Numbered from the stretch's first letter, positions 49,228-60,966 are shown. The stretch is DNA of 64,000 bases from Ceratothoa steindachneri (GCA_963969495.1 OZ018325.1:201343446-201407445); one strand, 5' to 3'. Made by a program: numbers and translations. The notes: generated by a model not told the origin, from the letters alone.

Positions 49228-49778
49228 AGGCAATGGCTTCGCTACTAAGATTAAAATTTAAAATTTAAAAAAAAGCAGCCATGGTTAATTTTTTTTAAAT
49301 TATCTGAACTTCACCAATTATAATCATCAACATCACTAACTCTATAATTTAAGAAGGGGATTTTTGGGAGTATTTGAATAATAATTTCATCTTAGTCTGG
49401 TTATGACTTATGTTTTTTTATCAAAGTTATTTCTAATAATTCTTTTATAATATCAAAAACCAAAATGGTGAAGTTCAGAAATAAATATAACTATCGAAAT
49501 TTTGTGATTTTTAAAACCCAAAGAATTACAAATGGTGAAGTTCAGAAAATTTATTTTTATATATCTTCTTCTATAACTATATTTTAGCAACGTGATATTT
49601 TAAAAGGGGAAAATTTACTTTAGAGTTCCTTTTTTAAAATTATCAGAATTGGCGAAGTTCAGAAAATTTGTAAAAATTTAATCATGGCTGTTTTTTTTAG
49701 ATTTTAAATTTTAATCTTAGTAGCGAAGCGCAAGGTCCCCCCAATTCCGTAGGAGGGAGTGGCGAAGCCATTTCCTGG
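49226..49778 (+). mobile_element. MITE-like element with CCAGG termini, copy 2 (both ends present)
   Basis: The left end 'CCAGGCAATGGCTTCGC' and right end 'GCGAAGCCATTTCCTGG' are inverted repeats. Further inner blocks also match in inverted order ('ACTAAGATTAAAATTTAAAA' near both ends). TA flanks both sides (49224-49225 and 49779-49780). It is 553 bp with no coding sequence and several internal 'GGTGAAGTTCAGA' repeats. Features fit a non-autonomous Tc1/mariner-type MITE. Confidence 0.8.
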
Positions 49779-49849
49779 TACATAACCAGTGCCGCATTCA
49801 GATGAAATACCAGCGCTATTTTTTTAATGGTTTCTTTAGCTGAGGTCGA

Positions 49850-50915
49850 GGAGAATATAGCGGAAGTTGCGGAACATGAATATGATGTAGATTTTGAAGA
49901 TGATGGTTAATGCTCTAACTTGGGACAACGGTGTTTTAATCAGGCAGAGCTTAATGAATTAGTAAAAGATTTGGGTCTTTTAAAAGAATCGTCAAAGCTG
50001 CTAGCTATAAAATTCTAAAGAAAACAATTACTTGAAATGGCAAGAAAATAACATTTTAGTGCAACAGTGAATCTGATCTTTTCACAATTCTTCGAAGTTG
50101 AGAGTGGTTTAGTTTATTGTCGTTATATGTCGGATTTTTTTAATGAAGACAGTGAAAAAGTTCTAAAATTACTCAAATAAGGTCACCATAATGTATCATA
50201 TGTGTGGATCTTATGAATATTAAAATGATTAACTTTTTACTTGGTCAAGCAAGGAGGATATACTAAGTATCCCTTCTTCTTGTATCTCTGGGTTAGTCAA
50301 ACCAGCAAAAACATCCTTAAATGTTGGAGAAACAAAAATGCTCTTAACAAGTCTTTAGTAGATAAAGAAAAATCAATTTTCCTCCTCTTCACGTCAATTT
50401 ACGTATAATAAAGCTATATGGAGAGACTAAATGTACAGGGAGAGTGCCTTAAGCACATTTTTGATAAATTGTCAAGTCTAAGATATGAAAAAATAAAGGC
50501 TGGTATTTTGATAGACCGCAAATTAAAACTTTTAGGAAAGATATACATTTTGCAATCTCTATGAATGATATTAAAAAAAAAAGATTAAAATTAAAATTCT
50601 CCCGTGATAATAGCTAAAAAATTCTTAAGGAACAAAAAGTCCAAAAGTTACAAAGATGTTGAAACAATTCTTTCAGATGTACATCGTTTGAGCTGCAACA
50701 TGAGCATAAAACTTCATTTTCTTAACAAGCGTCTTGAAAATTTCCTGAAAATCTAGGTAACGTAAATGATGAACAGGGAGGAAGATTTCTTCCTGTTTAT
50801 CGACACAGGACGAAGGAATACTCATAAGAGAGCGGAATATTGTTCGAGTATTAAAAACTGTCTAAGTATAGATCACTGTAGAAAGTCTTACAAACGAAAA
50901 TCAGTCTAATTTAGT
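49850..50915 (+). pseudogene. Second unnamed multi-copy arthropod family, degenerate
   Basis: Plus-strand frames preserve, in order, 'FNQAELNELVKDLGLLKESS' then 'KLLAIKF' (49940-50015), 'FSATVNLIFSQFFEVESGLV' (50060-50120), 'VNFLLGQ..GGYTKYPFFLYLW' remains (50230-50293), 'RLNVQGECLKHIFDKLSSLR' (50425-50485), 'YEKIKAGILIDRK' (50486-50525), 'CNMSIKLHFLNK' (50697-50733) and 'ENFPENLGNVNDEQGGRF'-type remains near 50735-50790, ending with 'KSYKRKSV' near 50885. From memory this order matches a widespread, usually uncharacterised arthropod protein family that occurs in many copies. Every block is in a different frame or separated by stops, so it is dead. It lies just after a MITE-like element. Confidence 0.65.
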
Positions 50916-50919
50916 AATT

Positions 50920-51559
50920 TGGTACTTTCTCGCTCCGGTGAGTTGTATTTGATCCCTATGAAATACTTACCAACCCCTTGTGAGGCCTAAAGTAACTTGA
51001 ATAAGATTTCTTCATTATTATTATTTGGAAAGGCTTTTCCTTATGGCAAGTAGTATAAGCCACATAATTTTAATATTAAGAAGAATGTTAAAATAGATGG
51101 TTTAATTCCATGAGTATTCCTCTCTTCTTTCCTTCTGTTCGGGGAAAGAAGAAAAAGAGAGACGATTATGGGGTGGCTTATCAACAGGGGGTAAGTGTTC
51201 TTGTGTGAAAATATGGGTCTTTGAAAGTTGGAAAATATGAAAAACAGTGAATGGTAGAACTAGGTCAAAGACAACAATCTTATTAAAGCTAAAGGATAGA
51301 ATGATGTTACCTTGTATTGAAATTACCTCCAGGTCACCTTTAGGTAAGGTGTAGCACCTGTAAGCTTCCCTAGCCTGGGTACAGCTTCCACTACCTTCGG
51401 CAGCAGGGAGGTGGATGCTATTCTTGGGCAGATGAGCACTAAATGGTGCCAATGGTCAAGATGGCGTGTTGGCATTCCCAATAATTCTAATTATCAGAAT
51501 CAACGGATGGCAGCAAATAGTCTAGTGAGATGACACTGCGAAGCTCTTCCTCTTCAGAG
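50920..51559. other. No gene recognised
   Basis: A 116-residue minus-strand frame (51452-51102) has no known motif. The last part (51480-51559) is probably the 5' region of the RTE-like LINE that follows. Confidence 0.4.
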
Positions 51560-54500
51560 TTAAAACAGAGTGTTCCCGCGAAATGCCGGCAACGTTTTGG
51601 GGTTAAATATATCTTTTGCCTAAGAAACCTTAATAAACTCACAACCAGTGCAAATGACCTTTAGTTCGGTGCAGTCTTTAAATGGACAAAGGGCGCGAAG
51701 AATCTCACGGTCTAATAGAAATAATTTTGTGAATCTTAAAAATAATTTAAAAATAAGAAATTGGAATGTACGAAGTTTAAATCAGGTGGGGAAAGAAAAT
51801 GTAGCAATTATTGGAAGTTGTCGGAGAATACAAGTTAGATATATGTGCTTTAACTGAAACATAATTAACTGGTATTGATAAAATGAGGCTATAAAATGGA
51901 TTGATATTGCTAAGATTAGGAAGAGATGGTGATCAGGGAGTTTGAACTTTGCTTAGTAATCCGTTATGTGAATGGAAACCTGTTAATGAGCGGTTAATTT
52001 TCGCTCGTTTCGAATCTGTTCATGGTAACATCAGCGTGGTTGTAGGTTATGCGCCAACTAATGATGCCAATGACAACAGAAAGAATGAATTTTATAATAA
52101 AATACAAAGTGTGGTTAGCGAGGCATGATACACTTTTGTGTTTAGGTGATTTTAATGTGATTGTAGGCGGTTGTAACAAAGGATTTGAAGATTGTATGGG
52201 GAAGGAAGGTTGTGGAGCAATGAATGATCTTTGCGCCCGGTTTGCTAGTATTTGTTTAGCCAATTAATTAGTCATCAGCAGTACACTTTTTATGCATAAA
52301 AACATACACAAGCCTACATGGACGCCACTGTGTGGAAACTATCGAAATCAGATTGCTATCATATTGCTACTTCCAGGAAGCACATAATTTCCCTATTGGA
52401 TGTTTCTGTGAAAAGAGGAGCAGATGTTGGCAGTGATCATCATTTAATTGCATCTCAACTCAGAATGAAATTTAAAAAGAAAGATGACAAGAAGAGTGTA
52501 AGTAACAAGTTTGATATTGAAAAAATAAGTACGGATACAAACGCAAAGAATAGAAATCGGTTTTAAGCTCTGAAAATTCTAGATGAAGACGAACAGAGGG
52601 ATGTAAATACTAGATGGAAAGAAGTGAGAAGTGCTTTAGAAGAAGCTGCAAAAAATACCATCGGTGTCAGAAAGAGGACGAGAAGGAAGAAGTGGATGAC
52701 GGATGAATGTTGGGATATGATAATAAAGAGAAGAGAAGCGAAATTAAAATGTGAAAGTATGGGTATTGGGTAGTGATACTTCAGATTTGGCATTGGTGAG
52801 GGCAGAGTACAGTAGCCTAAATTCAGAAGTTAAAAGATTGTCAAGGAGCGATAAAAGGAAATTTGTTGATGTCTTGGCTGAACCAACTAAGATAAAGATG
52901 AATAAGCATGATGAAAAAAGTACGAGACTCTCTTATAGGAACATCAAGGAACTTGCTGAAAAGAAGAAAAATAATAAAGAGATACCGATTAAATGGAGAG
53001 AAGGTGAAGCAGTGAAGTACTTACGAAAGACCCTGATATAAAGGATAAATGGAAAGAGCCTTTTAAAGCTGTATTAAATAGACCAATCCCACCTGATGAT
53101 CAAATTTTACCAGCAGATCAGGAATTAAATATAGGTATCGGAGAAATACGACTAGATGAAGTTGAGAAGACAATAAAAGATTTTAAGAATAATAAAGCTC
53201 CTGGAATTGACGAGATACCTCCAGAGATGTTAAAAGTTAAGGAGGTTGAGATGCCGAAGTTTTTAGTGAACTTTTTCAAGGAAGTGTGGAATAGTGGTGA
53301 GGTACTAGAAGAATGAAAAAAAGGGGTGATTATAAAAAAGCGAGATCTGAACCATTGTGGAAATTGGAGAGGTATTACATTGTTGCCTATTATTTCAAAA
53401 AGTTTTAGTAAGATTCTTTTGAATAGAATGGCGTCAGAGGTCGATAAGATCTTGAGAGATTAGCAGGCAGGATATAGGAAACACCGTGGATGCACTGACC
53501 AAATCTATATTGCAAGACACCTGATGCAACAAACTAACGAAAATAAAATGCCACTGTCTCTGTGTTTCGTGGATTTTCAAAAGGCTTTTGACAGCGTAAA
53601 ACGTAGCGGTCCATTTAGAATAATGAGACACTATGGAATATCCCAGAAGTTTGTTGACAATCAAAAGTGTGCATGAAGATACCTTCTGCCAAGTATTGGT
53701 AGATGGGAGTTTGAGTGAAAGTTTTGAAGTTAAATCGGGGGTAATTCAGGGTGGAATTCTTTCTCCATTCCTGTTTATTTTGATCATTGACTTTGTAATG
53801 AAGAAGGTCATAAGAGAAACTGATACTGGAATATTTTGGAAGAGAGGTATGAAGTTGGCCGATTTGGATTACGCAGATTATATTGTCTCAATTGCAGATA
53901 GCTGTGAAGATATGCAAAGAGTAATAGATTGTTTCGTTAGAGAAGGTAAAAAGATAGGATTAACAATAAATTGTGCGAAAACGAAAATTATAAACAGGAA
54001 TAAGGAAAACCCGATAGTGTGCAAAATAAATGCTCAGGGTGTTAATGAAGTAGAAAATTGTAAGTAGTTGGGCAAGATTGTATCAAGGGATGGTTCTTTA
54101 AAAAATGAGTTTGAGTTTAAGAATTAGGAAAGCTAACCAAGCAGTGGGCATGTTGAAATCTAGGTGGAATAATAAAATTTTTTCAATACACACTAAGATA
54201 AAAATTTACAAAAGTATGGTGAGGCCAATTCTTATATATGGACATGAAGCGTGGTATAGTACGGCAATCACAGATGCAAAATATTTGGCTTTTGAAAATA
54301 AAACGTTGAGAAGAAAATGAGGTATATGATGGCAGGATAAAGTGACAAATGAGAGAGTTGGAGAAATTACGAAAGTCCAACCGGTGAGATTGCCGAGATG
54401 GAAATGGATGGGGTATATTTACAGACGAGAGGGACGATATGTGCAGTATGCACCAAAGTGGGAGACAGCTGGAAGAAGGGGAAGAGGTAGACCGAAGGAA

Positions 54501-54600
54501 ACATAGATAAGGACGATAAAGAGAGAGGCAGGATATAGTTGGGATGACGAGTTGGAGGAGATGGCTTAGGATAAGTACTGGTGGGTACCATAGGAGATTG
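51560..54600 (+). pseudogene. RTE-like LINE, nearly full length, endonuclease + reverse transcriptase
   Basis: Endonuclease: 'LKIRNWNVRSLNQVGKENV' (51745-51800), 'VVVGYAPTNDANDNRKNEF' (52035-52090), 'TLLCLGDFNVIVGG' (52130-52170) and 'RGADVGSDHHLIASQLRM' (52415-52470). RT: 'IKDFKNNKAPGIDEIPPEML' (53175-53233), 'NHCGNWRGITLLPIISKSF' (53350-53405), 'SLCFVDFQKAFDSVKRSG' (53560-53610), 'VKSGVIQGGILSPFLFILII' (53730-53790) and 'LADLDYADYIVSIADSC' (53855-53905). C-terminus: 'YKSMVRPILIYGHEAWY' (54209) and 'GRRGRGRPKET' (54474-54505). Order and length fit RTE-type LINEs. Stops and frameshifts occur throughout (for example 52565, 52770, 53040, 53315, 53650 and 54065). The catalytic box reads YADY instead of YADD. 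Confidence 0.9.
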
Positions 54601-54759
54601 ATTGATATTACTATATTTGTCTGCTAACCTGTTACATTTTAAAATACAGTCTAATGCCAGTTTTCCATAACACAATATTTTAGGAATGCAATTTTCTTTT
54701 AGCAGTTTGAATTTTAGTTTGTAAATCATCTCGGTATATTTGAAGCTTTTAACCAAGTT

Positions 54760-55285
54760 CTTTCTTAGATTTTTTTACAGTTAGAAAAACAGCTAATTTT
54801 TCGTATATTTGAGTCCTTTTCAAAGTTCTTTCTAAGAGTTTAGAAAAAAATAAATATGATTATCGAATGTTTTAGAATTTTTGAAAACAAAAATAATTGC
54901 AAATAATGAAGCCAGAAATGTATTAAAATTAAGGCATGGCTGTTTTTTTGTTGTTTTTTTTTAGTGGGAGGTATATAAAAGCAAATTTAGATGGGAATAA
55001 ATGAGCTCTGAGGACTGTTTTTTCCGTATATCAAAAGAATTCCGATAAAAGTTCTTTTTTGCCTTTTTGCTTAGAAAATAAGCATGGATCTTAAAACCCT
55101 AGACTAATAGACTAAGAGTAAATTATTAGGAGATATGTACTGGAAACCTATTTAATTTTTTGTGATCAAAACCCCATTATTAAAGCCGTAGTCTAGGCCG
55201 TAGTCTCCATCTCGAAGGTCTACCTGCGAAGCGCAAGCTCCTCCTGTAAGGAAGAGTGGCAAAACCTCTCCTCTTGTATAATCAT
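54760..55285 (-). mobile_element. Diverged third relative of the CCAGG MITE-like family
   Basis: 'AAGGCATGGCTGTTTTTTTG' (near 54933) and 'GCGAAGCGCAAGCTCCTCCT' near 55218 correspond to the right part of 49226-49778. Preceding AT-rich sequence can also be aligned loosely. It is much more diverged than the other two copies and has extra sequence inserted. Confidence 0.45.
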
Positions 55286-55289
55286 AAAA

Positions 55290-56600
55290 TTTGCTTGCCC
55301 GATATAACATTTGCTACTTACCATCCTTTTAGTGATTGATCGAAAATGTGAAGTATGCTTTAAAACCTGATGTGATTGGCAGAATCCAAAATGATTTTAG
55401 AATCCAGCGTACCGAAATTAGCCAAAAAAACTAACAAAAAAGTAATGACAGACGCCATGAAAGCGACTCGAATCGTGCTTCACCTGGTGACTTATTACAT
55501 CATGTGTGGCTTATCTCCGCTGTATTGAAAACTGTGTTTCCATTTGGCTGAGCCTTATCTAGTTTGATTTAGAAAATAGAGAGCAAAACGATACGAATAA
55601 TATACACATATATTTGAATTCTAAATTGTCTCTTGGATGGGGGGGCGCATCCCCATTGAGAAAAACAGAGTGAACCGAACTAGAACAACTGGCCAAATTT
55701 CATTTATATTTTTTTACTTTTAAAAATAGTGTGTTAGGTTTCTAGGGCAGGGCCAGTTGTCCTTGGCCAAGACAAATCGCATTTATGTCTGGCGTTTGGG
55801 GACAATTATGATTCGTCTTACCGAGTTCCTCCACAATCTACAGTAGCTGCCATAATGCTTTGGACATTTAGGTTTCCATCACAAAACCTACAGTAGCCAC
55901 AAATGATTGTAAGTAATACATGATAAACTACAGATATAAACTAAGCATGGTTATTAGTTGTACATGTTTATTAGACATGTTAGGGAAAAACTTCTCCTCT
56001 GTTAGGAAGTGGATTTCTTGGTCTGTTTTAATCCTAACTTGACCAAAGACTTGCCCTATACATTACCTCCCCTCTCCCTACCTCTTTCCCCTAGCCTCCC
56101 TCTATAAGATAGGATATAAGTGAGTCCAGCAATTAAAAGACGATTAGTCTAATGTCAGCAGAGGGAGGATATTGGAAACAGTAATTAGATATAGTGTCCT
56201 GAAAGGTCGTCAGTAAAATTAATGATGATTACAACTTCTCTCACTAACACAAGCGCAACGAATTCACTGGTTCTTAAATAAACTCACAAACCTACATCAA
56301 GAAATGAACACTAAATATAATGAACTTAATTAGGGGAAAGCTTTTTTGAGGTGTGGCCAAATATTAGTAAAAAAGCAAGTAAACGGTGATTCGTTTAATT
56401 AATTGGCATGAAGGCTTGGGATTCGACTTGACCTCAGTAACTAAAGTGGATAAGAACATAAAAAATATCAAAGCAGGTAGGTTCCGTTTCCTAAGTTAAA
56501 ATTATTATTTAACTTAGGATCAATTCCTTTAGACTTTTAGTTTGCTTTGCGACAAGACTTAGAAGGCACATTCATAAAGTTACATAGTACGGTAGGTAGA
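55290..56600. other. No gene recognised
   Basis: AT-rich DNA with a short repeated 'CTACAGTAG' word near 55840-55915. Nothing else is assigned. Confidence 0.4.
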
Positions 56601-56723
56601 TGTGGTTAGTATAAAGCAAAAAAGGACAACCGACACTGCATCAGGTCCTGGGTGCCGGACACCGTGCCTCGCAAGGAATATGTTTTCAAAGAATCTTTCT
56701 AACACTCTAACAAAAGGAGTGTA

Positions 56724-58147
56724 TTGTGGAGAAATGGCTACATTAAGCATCCTGGAGGAGTATAGGTACATTAAAGCCCCCCCCCCCTCATGAGGGGAAG
56801 CGTGGGAAAGGTAGCCGGCGAAAATGCTTACCATGTGTGATCTCCCCGCCGCTGTGGGCAGTTGGAGCTAACATCTGTTTGAAGGCGACCACCTAAGGTC
56901 CTTAAACGACGCTCTAACGATCGAATTACCTACGAGACCCATAAACCCGTGGTTATGGAAAAAAAAGCGGTGCAAGTCAGAAGGCACGCCAAGTAGCGGT
57001 GCGGTTGCGAGCCTATAATTTGCGAGCTGACTTGGGCACCCCTGTGCCACCTCAGGAATTCTCGCACTCCCCAGATGCTAACTCATTATTCGCTCCCCCC
57101 CCCCTCCTTTGCTTCTGTGGCCTGGTCACTTCCCCCTTTAGATGGGGCGGCAATCCGCCTATAAATAAGCCCCGCAAAGAAAGAGAAGAGGATTATCAGA
57201 AGTCGATACGCCAGAGGAGGATTAGTTCGTGAAGATCGATCCATCGGCCAGACAAGAAGATTATTAGTAGTCGATTCGCCAGAAGAAAGATTAGTTCGTG
57301 AAGATCGATCTTTCAGCCAGACAAGAAGATTAGAAGTCGATACGCCAGAAAAAGGGTTAGTTCGTGAAGATCGATCCTTTAGCCATACTAGACTATTTCC
57401 GTGAGAAACGATAGGATCAGATTGAGAAAATCGATCCCCCCTTTCAGGGCCGTATTAACCTAAATAGTCAAGTTTTAAATCAGTGCCATACCGAAGAAGC
57501 CTTTTCAGTCTGCAAAGAAGTCCGACTGAAGAAAAGCAAAGCCGCTCACATCTCAAGCACCGTAAGAGTGAGAGGAGAAGAACCCTGCCCCAACGAGCTC
57601 CCGTTCTTTAATTACGTTGAAGAATCAGCCCCCGTCACAGGCGACGAAAATTCCACTAGCGGCCACAACACTCCAAAGCGAGAGATAAGTCCTCCAGCGA
57701 CATCCGGCAATCCCTAATACCTACCTGTAAGTTAACAATAACATTTATATCTCTATTGCGATAGTAGAAGTTTAGTACGTCCCACGTCTTAAAGGAGAGT
57801 AGAAACCATTATTCTTGAATCTAGGTCATATGTGTTTGTAGATGAGAGTACGTTAATTTAATGTTTTACGCTAATCAAATAGAGTCGTGATAAAAATACT
57901 AATTGGCAATTGGTATGTTTACTGGAAGCCTATTTGTTTATGTTTTGTCATTGAAAGATCTTTGAGGCCAAAGATAGAAATGTGTTTACTGTTGGTTTGT
58001 AATATTTAATTTAAAATACATGTTTATTTTGGTAGATTCTGGTGTTTCCTCTTATCTTTATGTGTTTAAAAATAGCTCTTCCTTAAGAACTAAACCACTA
58101 AATTAGCACTCTTAGAACAAAGCCTACTTCATCATAGAAGTAACGCA
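56724..58147 (+). mobile_element. LTR-like repeat unit, copy B (inverted relative of 4241-5814)
   Basis: It begins TGTGGAGAAATGGC and ends near GAAGTAACGCA, where similarity with copy A stops. A TATA-like CTATAAATAAG lies at 57158-57168. Downstream are three units of about 60 bp carrying 'TTAGTTCGTGAAGATCGATC' (57210-57385). Then comes coding-like sequence containing 'PYRRSLFSLQRSPTEEKQSR' (57488-57550) and, in another frame, 'VRVRGEEPCPNELPFFNY' (57563-57618), both matching copy A, and a closing 'TSGNP' before a TAA. A GTAAGTTA site at 57727 is also shared. TATA box, leader, short frame and donor-like site suggest a promoter and first exon, either of an LTR element or of a multi-copy gene. 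The function is unknown. Confidence 0.55.
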
Positions 58148-58347
58148 CGCCCCTTAAAGCATACCGATACTAAAAGGGTGTCAAAAAGTATAGTAATCAA
58201 AACCAAGGGTCATTTTACGACATGTATCAATTGATTCTCTTATAATAATCCTCGTTCACTTTCACAGTAAATGGCATCTTTCTTATTGATTTCCACTGTT
58301 ATCTTCGCTAAATGCATTTTAAAGAAAATTCGAGAAATAAGAGACAA

Positions 58348-58440
58348 ATGGTGCGGTTAGTATAAAGCAAAAATTGACAACTACGACCTGATTAATTTGG
58401 AGTTGTCAATATTTGTTTTATACTATCCGTATCATTTGCC
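58348..58440. repeat. Imperfect palindrome with ~40 bp arms
   Basis: 'GGTTAGTATAAAGCAAAAAT' with 'TGACAACT' on the left pairs with the complement of 'AGTTGTCAATATTTGTTTTA' with 'TACTATCC' on the right. A copy of the left arm's first part (GGTTAGTATAAAGCAAAAAA) lies at 56605-56624, on the other side of LTR-like copy B. Confidence 0.75.
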
Positions 58441-59130
58441 TTGAGTTTCTCGAATAAGGTAGGTTATATTGTTTGGTTGGAATAGTTTTGTTTGGCTTGA
58501 TTCGTGGAAAAGTTCAGAGAGATAGGATTAGTTACCTTTGATCACCTTTAATTGGGTTCCCTTAAAATATAGAAATACTATTAGCTTAGGTTGAATGTTT
58601 GCTTTGCTGATATACCCAAAATATAGATATAAGTTCATAGATTCTGGTATAGTTTTCAGTCTTTCGGCGCTCTGCATGTGAGCGTGACGTCTTTGACAAA
58701 TGAGCGGCACAGGTTTAGGGTTTCATATTTGGGGATTAATTTTGCTTCCCCTTAAACCGTGGAGTCGAGCAGCCCCGAGTCCACGAGGAAGGACATGGCC
58801 TGTACTGAGTTTGTCTAAAGGGCCCTAAAGGAGTATATATGGTGCTGTTGGTGGATGTGATTGTGTACAGTGGAGGCTTCCTTTGTGCTTAATTGAGTCG
58901 AGGGAGGGGGTCCTTGGATGGGGTTCCGCGATGGTCACATCTCGCATTTTCTGGTAGCTCAGAAGGGATGAGTGATGTCCACCCCGCATCCTGGCCAGGA
59001 GAAGAGTGGGTGGAAGGGGGGGAGGGGGGCTGTGCATTGAGCAAGGTATTGTGTGAAGGAGGCTGGATTTTTTAGTGAACTTTAAAGGGCAGTTCCGATG
59101 AGAGCGAATCATTGGGGGGGTGGAAAAGGA
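58441..59130. other. No gene recognised
   Basis: AT-rich to 58740, then a GC-richer stretch with short frames that merges into the polypurine array. Confidence 0.4.
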
Positions 59131-59149
59131 TAGATAAGGGAAAGAAAAG

Positions 59150-59795
59150 GGAATGAGAAAATAGGAAAAGGAAAGGAAAAAAGAGGTGGGCATTAAAAGA
59201 GAAAAAAGAAGGAAGAAAGAGAATACGGGAGAAAGGAAGAGAAAGAGGGAGGAAGGAAGAGAAAAGGCGAGGAAGGAAGAGAAAAAGGAAGGAAGAAAGA
59301 GAAAAGGCGAGAAAGAAAGAGTAAAGGGGAGGAAGAAAGAGAAAAAGGGAGGAACAAAGAGAAAAGTGGAGGAAGAAAGAGGTGGTTGGCAGAAATAGAA
59401 TATGGCAGGAAGAAACAGAAAAGGCGGGTAAAAAAAACAGACAAGGCACGGAAGAAACAGAAAGGCGCAAAAGAAAGAGAAAGGGCGCGAAGGCAAGAGA
59501 AAAGGTGCGGAAGAAAGAGAAAGGTGCGGAAGAAAGAGAAAAGCGCGGAAGAAAGAGAAAATGCGCGGAAGAAACAGAAAAGTTGCGGAAGAAACAGAAA
59601 GGCGCGGAAGAAATAAAAAGGGCGGGGAAGAAAGAGAAAATGGCAGGGAAGAAAGAAAAAGGCACGAAAGAAAGAGAAAAGGCGCGGAAGAAAGACAAAA
59701 GCGCAGAAAAAAGAGAAAGGGCGGTGAAGAAAGAGAAAAGGTGCGGAAGAAAGAGAAAAGGTGTGGATGAAATAGAAATGGCGCCGAAGAAATAG
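59150..59795 (+). repeat. Polypurine minisatellite, period about 20 bp
   Basis: About 30 units near 'GGAAGAAAGAGAAAAGGCGC'. The plus strand is nearly all purine. Long frames on both strands ('REKARKKEK', 'FLFLPPFSF') follow from the composition and are not genes. Confidence 0.95.
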
Positions 59796-60044
59796 AAAAT
59801 GCCTACAACTAGGTTGTAGGCACAACTAGGTTGTAGGCACAGGCGAAAATGAGTGTTCTGTCTGATAGCACTTTTATCCGAGAGATTTCACTGCTTCGTA
59901 AGTGGTATTTCTTCCCTCCATGATATGAGGATGACCGCTGTCAGAAGGAACAGTAAATAATGCACATTATCGAGAGAAAAAAATACTGCTACAAAATTAA
60001 CTTAATTAAATCAAGGAATTTATATTTTCTTCAGACCCATTCTA

Positions 60045-60966
60045 CGAGGGGCAGTCAATAGGTTTTGCGAATCGGTAGGACAAAACAGAGGAAAGGGGAT
60101 GTCTGTTTGTGGGGGTGTTAGGACAGGTTATGACAAGTCACGACCTGCAGCGGCACGCTCCTGTCTCGTTTTTTAAGAAGCAGGAGCTGATCGCAGATCG
60201 TTAGTCACAAATCTTTCAACAATGGAGAAGGTTGAGCACCGCGCAGTGATCAAATTTTTACCAAGGAAGGCAAGAATGCAAAAGAGATCCATGGTTGCAG
60301 TGTACACCGACACCGCCCCTTCCTATGCAACCATTGCTCGCTGGAATATGGAGTTCCGCCATGGTCATGAGTCCCTTGAAAATGACCCCCGTCCAGGACG
60401 CCCGTCAGACATGACCAACGAGAACAATGTGGCCCGTGTGGAGAGAATAATCCTCGAAAATCGACGGGTGAAGGTCGAAGAAATCGAGCGACAATTTGGA
60501 ATATCACATGGAAGTGTTATCAACATCATCCACGACAATTTGGCCATGAACAAGGTTTCTGCCCGTTGGGTCCCTAGAAACCTCACGCCCCATGATCGAC
60601 TTCAACGTCGTCAAAGTCCACAAGGCCAGAGTTGCACAAGCTGCCCTGCGCGAGTGCGGATTCGAGGAGCTAAACCATCTACCCTACAGTCTAGATCTGG
60701 CCCCTAGCGACTACTTTTTATTCCGCCAGCTCAAGGCTGCACTGCGTGGACGCCGGTTTGGGGACGATGAAGATGTCCAGCTCGCAGTCCAGGAGTGGAT
60801 TGAACAGCAGTCGGGAGATTTCTGGTTGTCGGGAATTCGAAGCCTCAGGGACAAGTGGCGCAAGTGCATTGAAGTCGAGGGTAGTTATATTGAAAAATAA
60901 TAAAACACTTTCCCTCATATCTCGTTTCCTTATATTCGAATGGCAAAACTTATTGACCGCCCCTCG
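60045..60966 (+). mobile_element. Mariner transposon, internally deleted, with clear ends
   Basis: The left end CGAGGGGCAGTCAATAGGTT (60045) and the complement of the right end, CGAGGGGCGGTCAATAAGTT (ending 60966), form inverted repeats of about 30 bp. TA dinucleotides flank both sides (60043-60044 and 60967-60968). At 922 bp it is shorter than a complete mariner (about 1.3 kb). Confidence 0.9.
60222..60900 (+). pseudogene. Mariner transposase with central deletion
   Basis: It starts 'MEKVEHRAVIKFLPRKA', then a DNA-binding region with 'PSYATIARWNMEFRHGHESL', 'NDPRPGRPSDMTNENNV' and the second helix-turn-helix 'QFGISHGSVINIIHDNLAMN'. Near 60595 the frame shifts and joins 'VKVHKARVAQAALRECGF', then 'LNHLPYSLDLAPSDYFLFRQ' and the C-terminus 'EGSYIEK' at 60900. 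The deletion removes the first catalytic Asp and reduces the second motif (normally H-D-N-A-P-x-H) to 'VKVH'. The third Asp ('LDLAPSDY') is kept. The protein cannot be catalytic, but the DNA-binding part is intact. Confidence 0.9.

Noticed and set aside
51102..51452. 116-codon minus-strand frame
   Set aside because: No recognised domain; it partly overlaps the probable 5' region of the RTE-like LINE.
58825..59825. Several frames over 130 codons on both strands
   Set aside because: They lie on the polypurine minisatellite; a lack of T on one strand removes stop codons.
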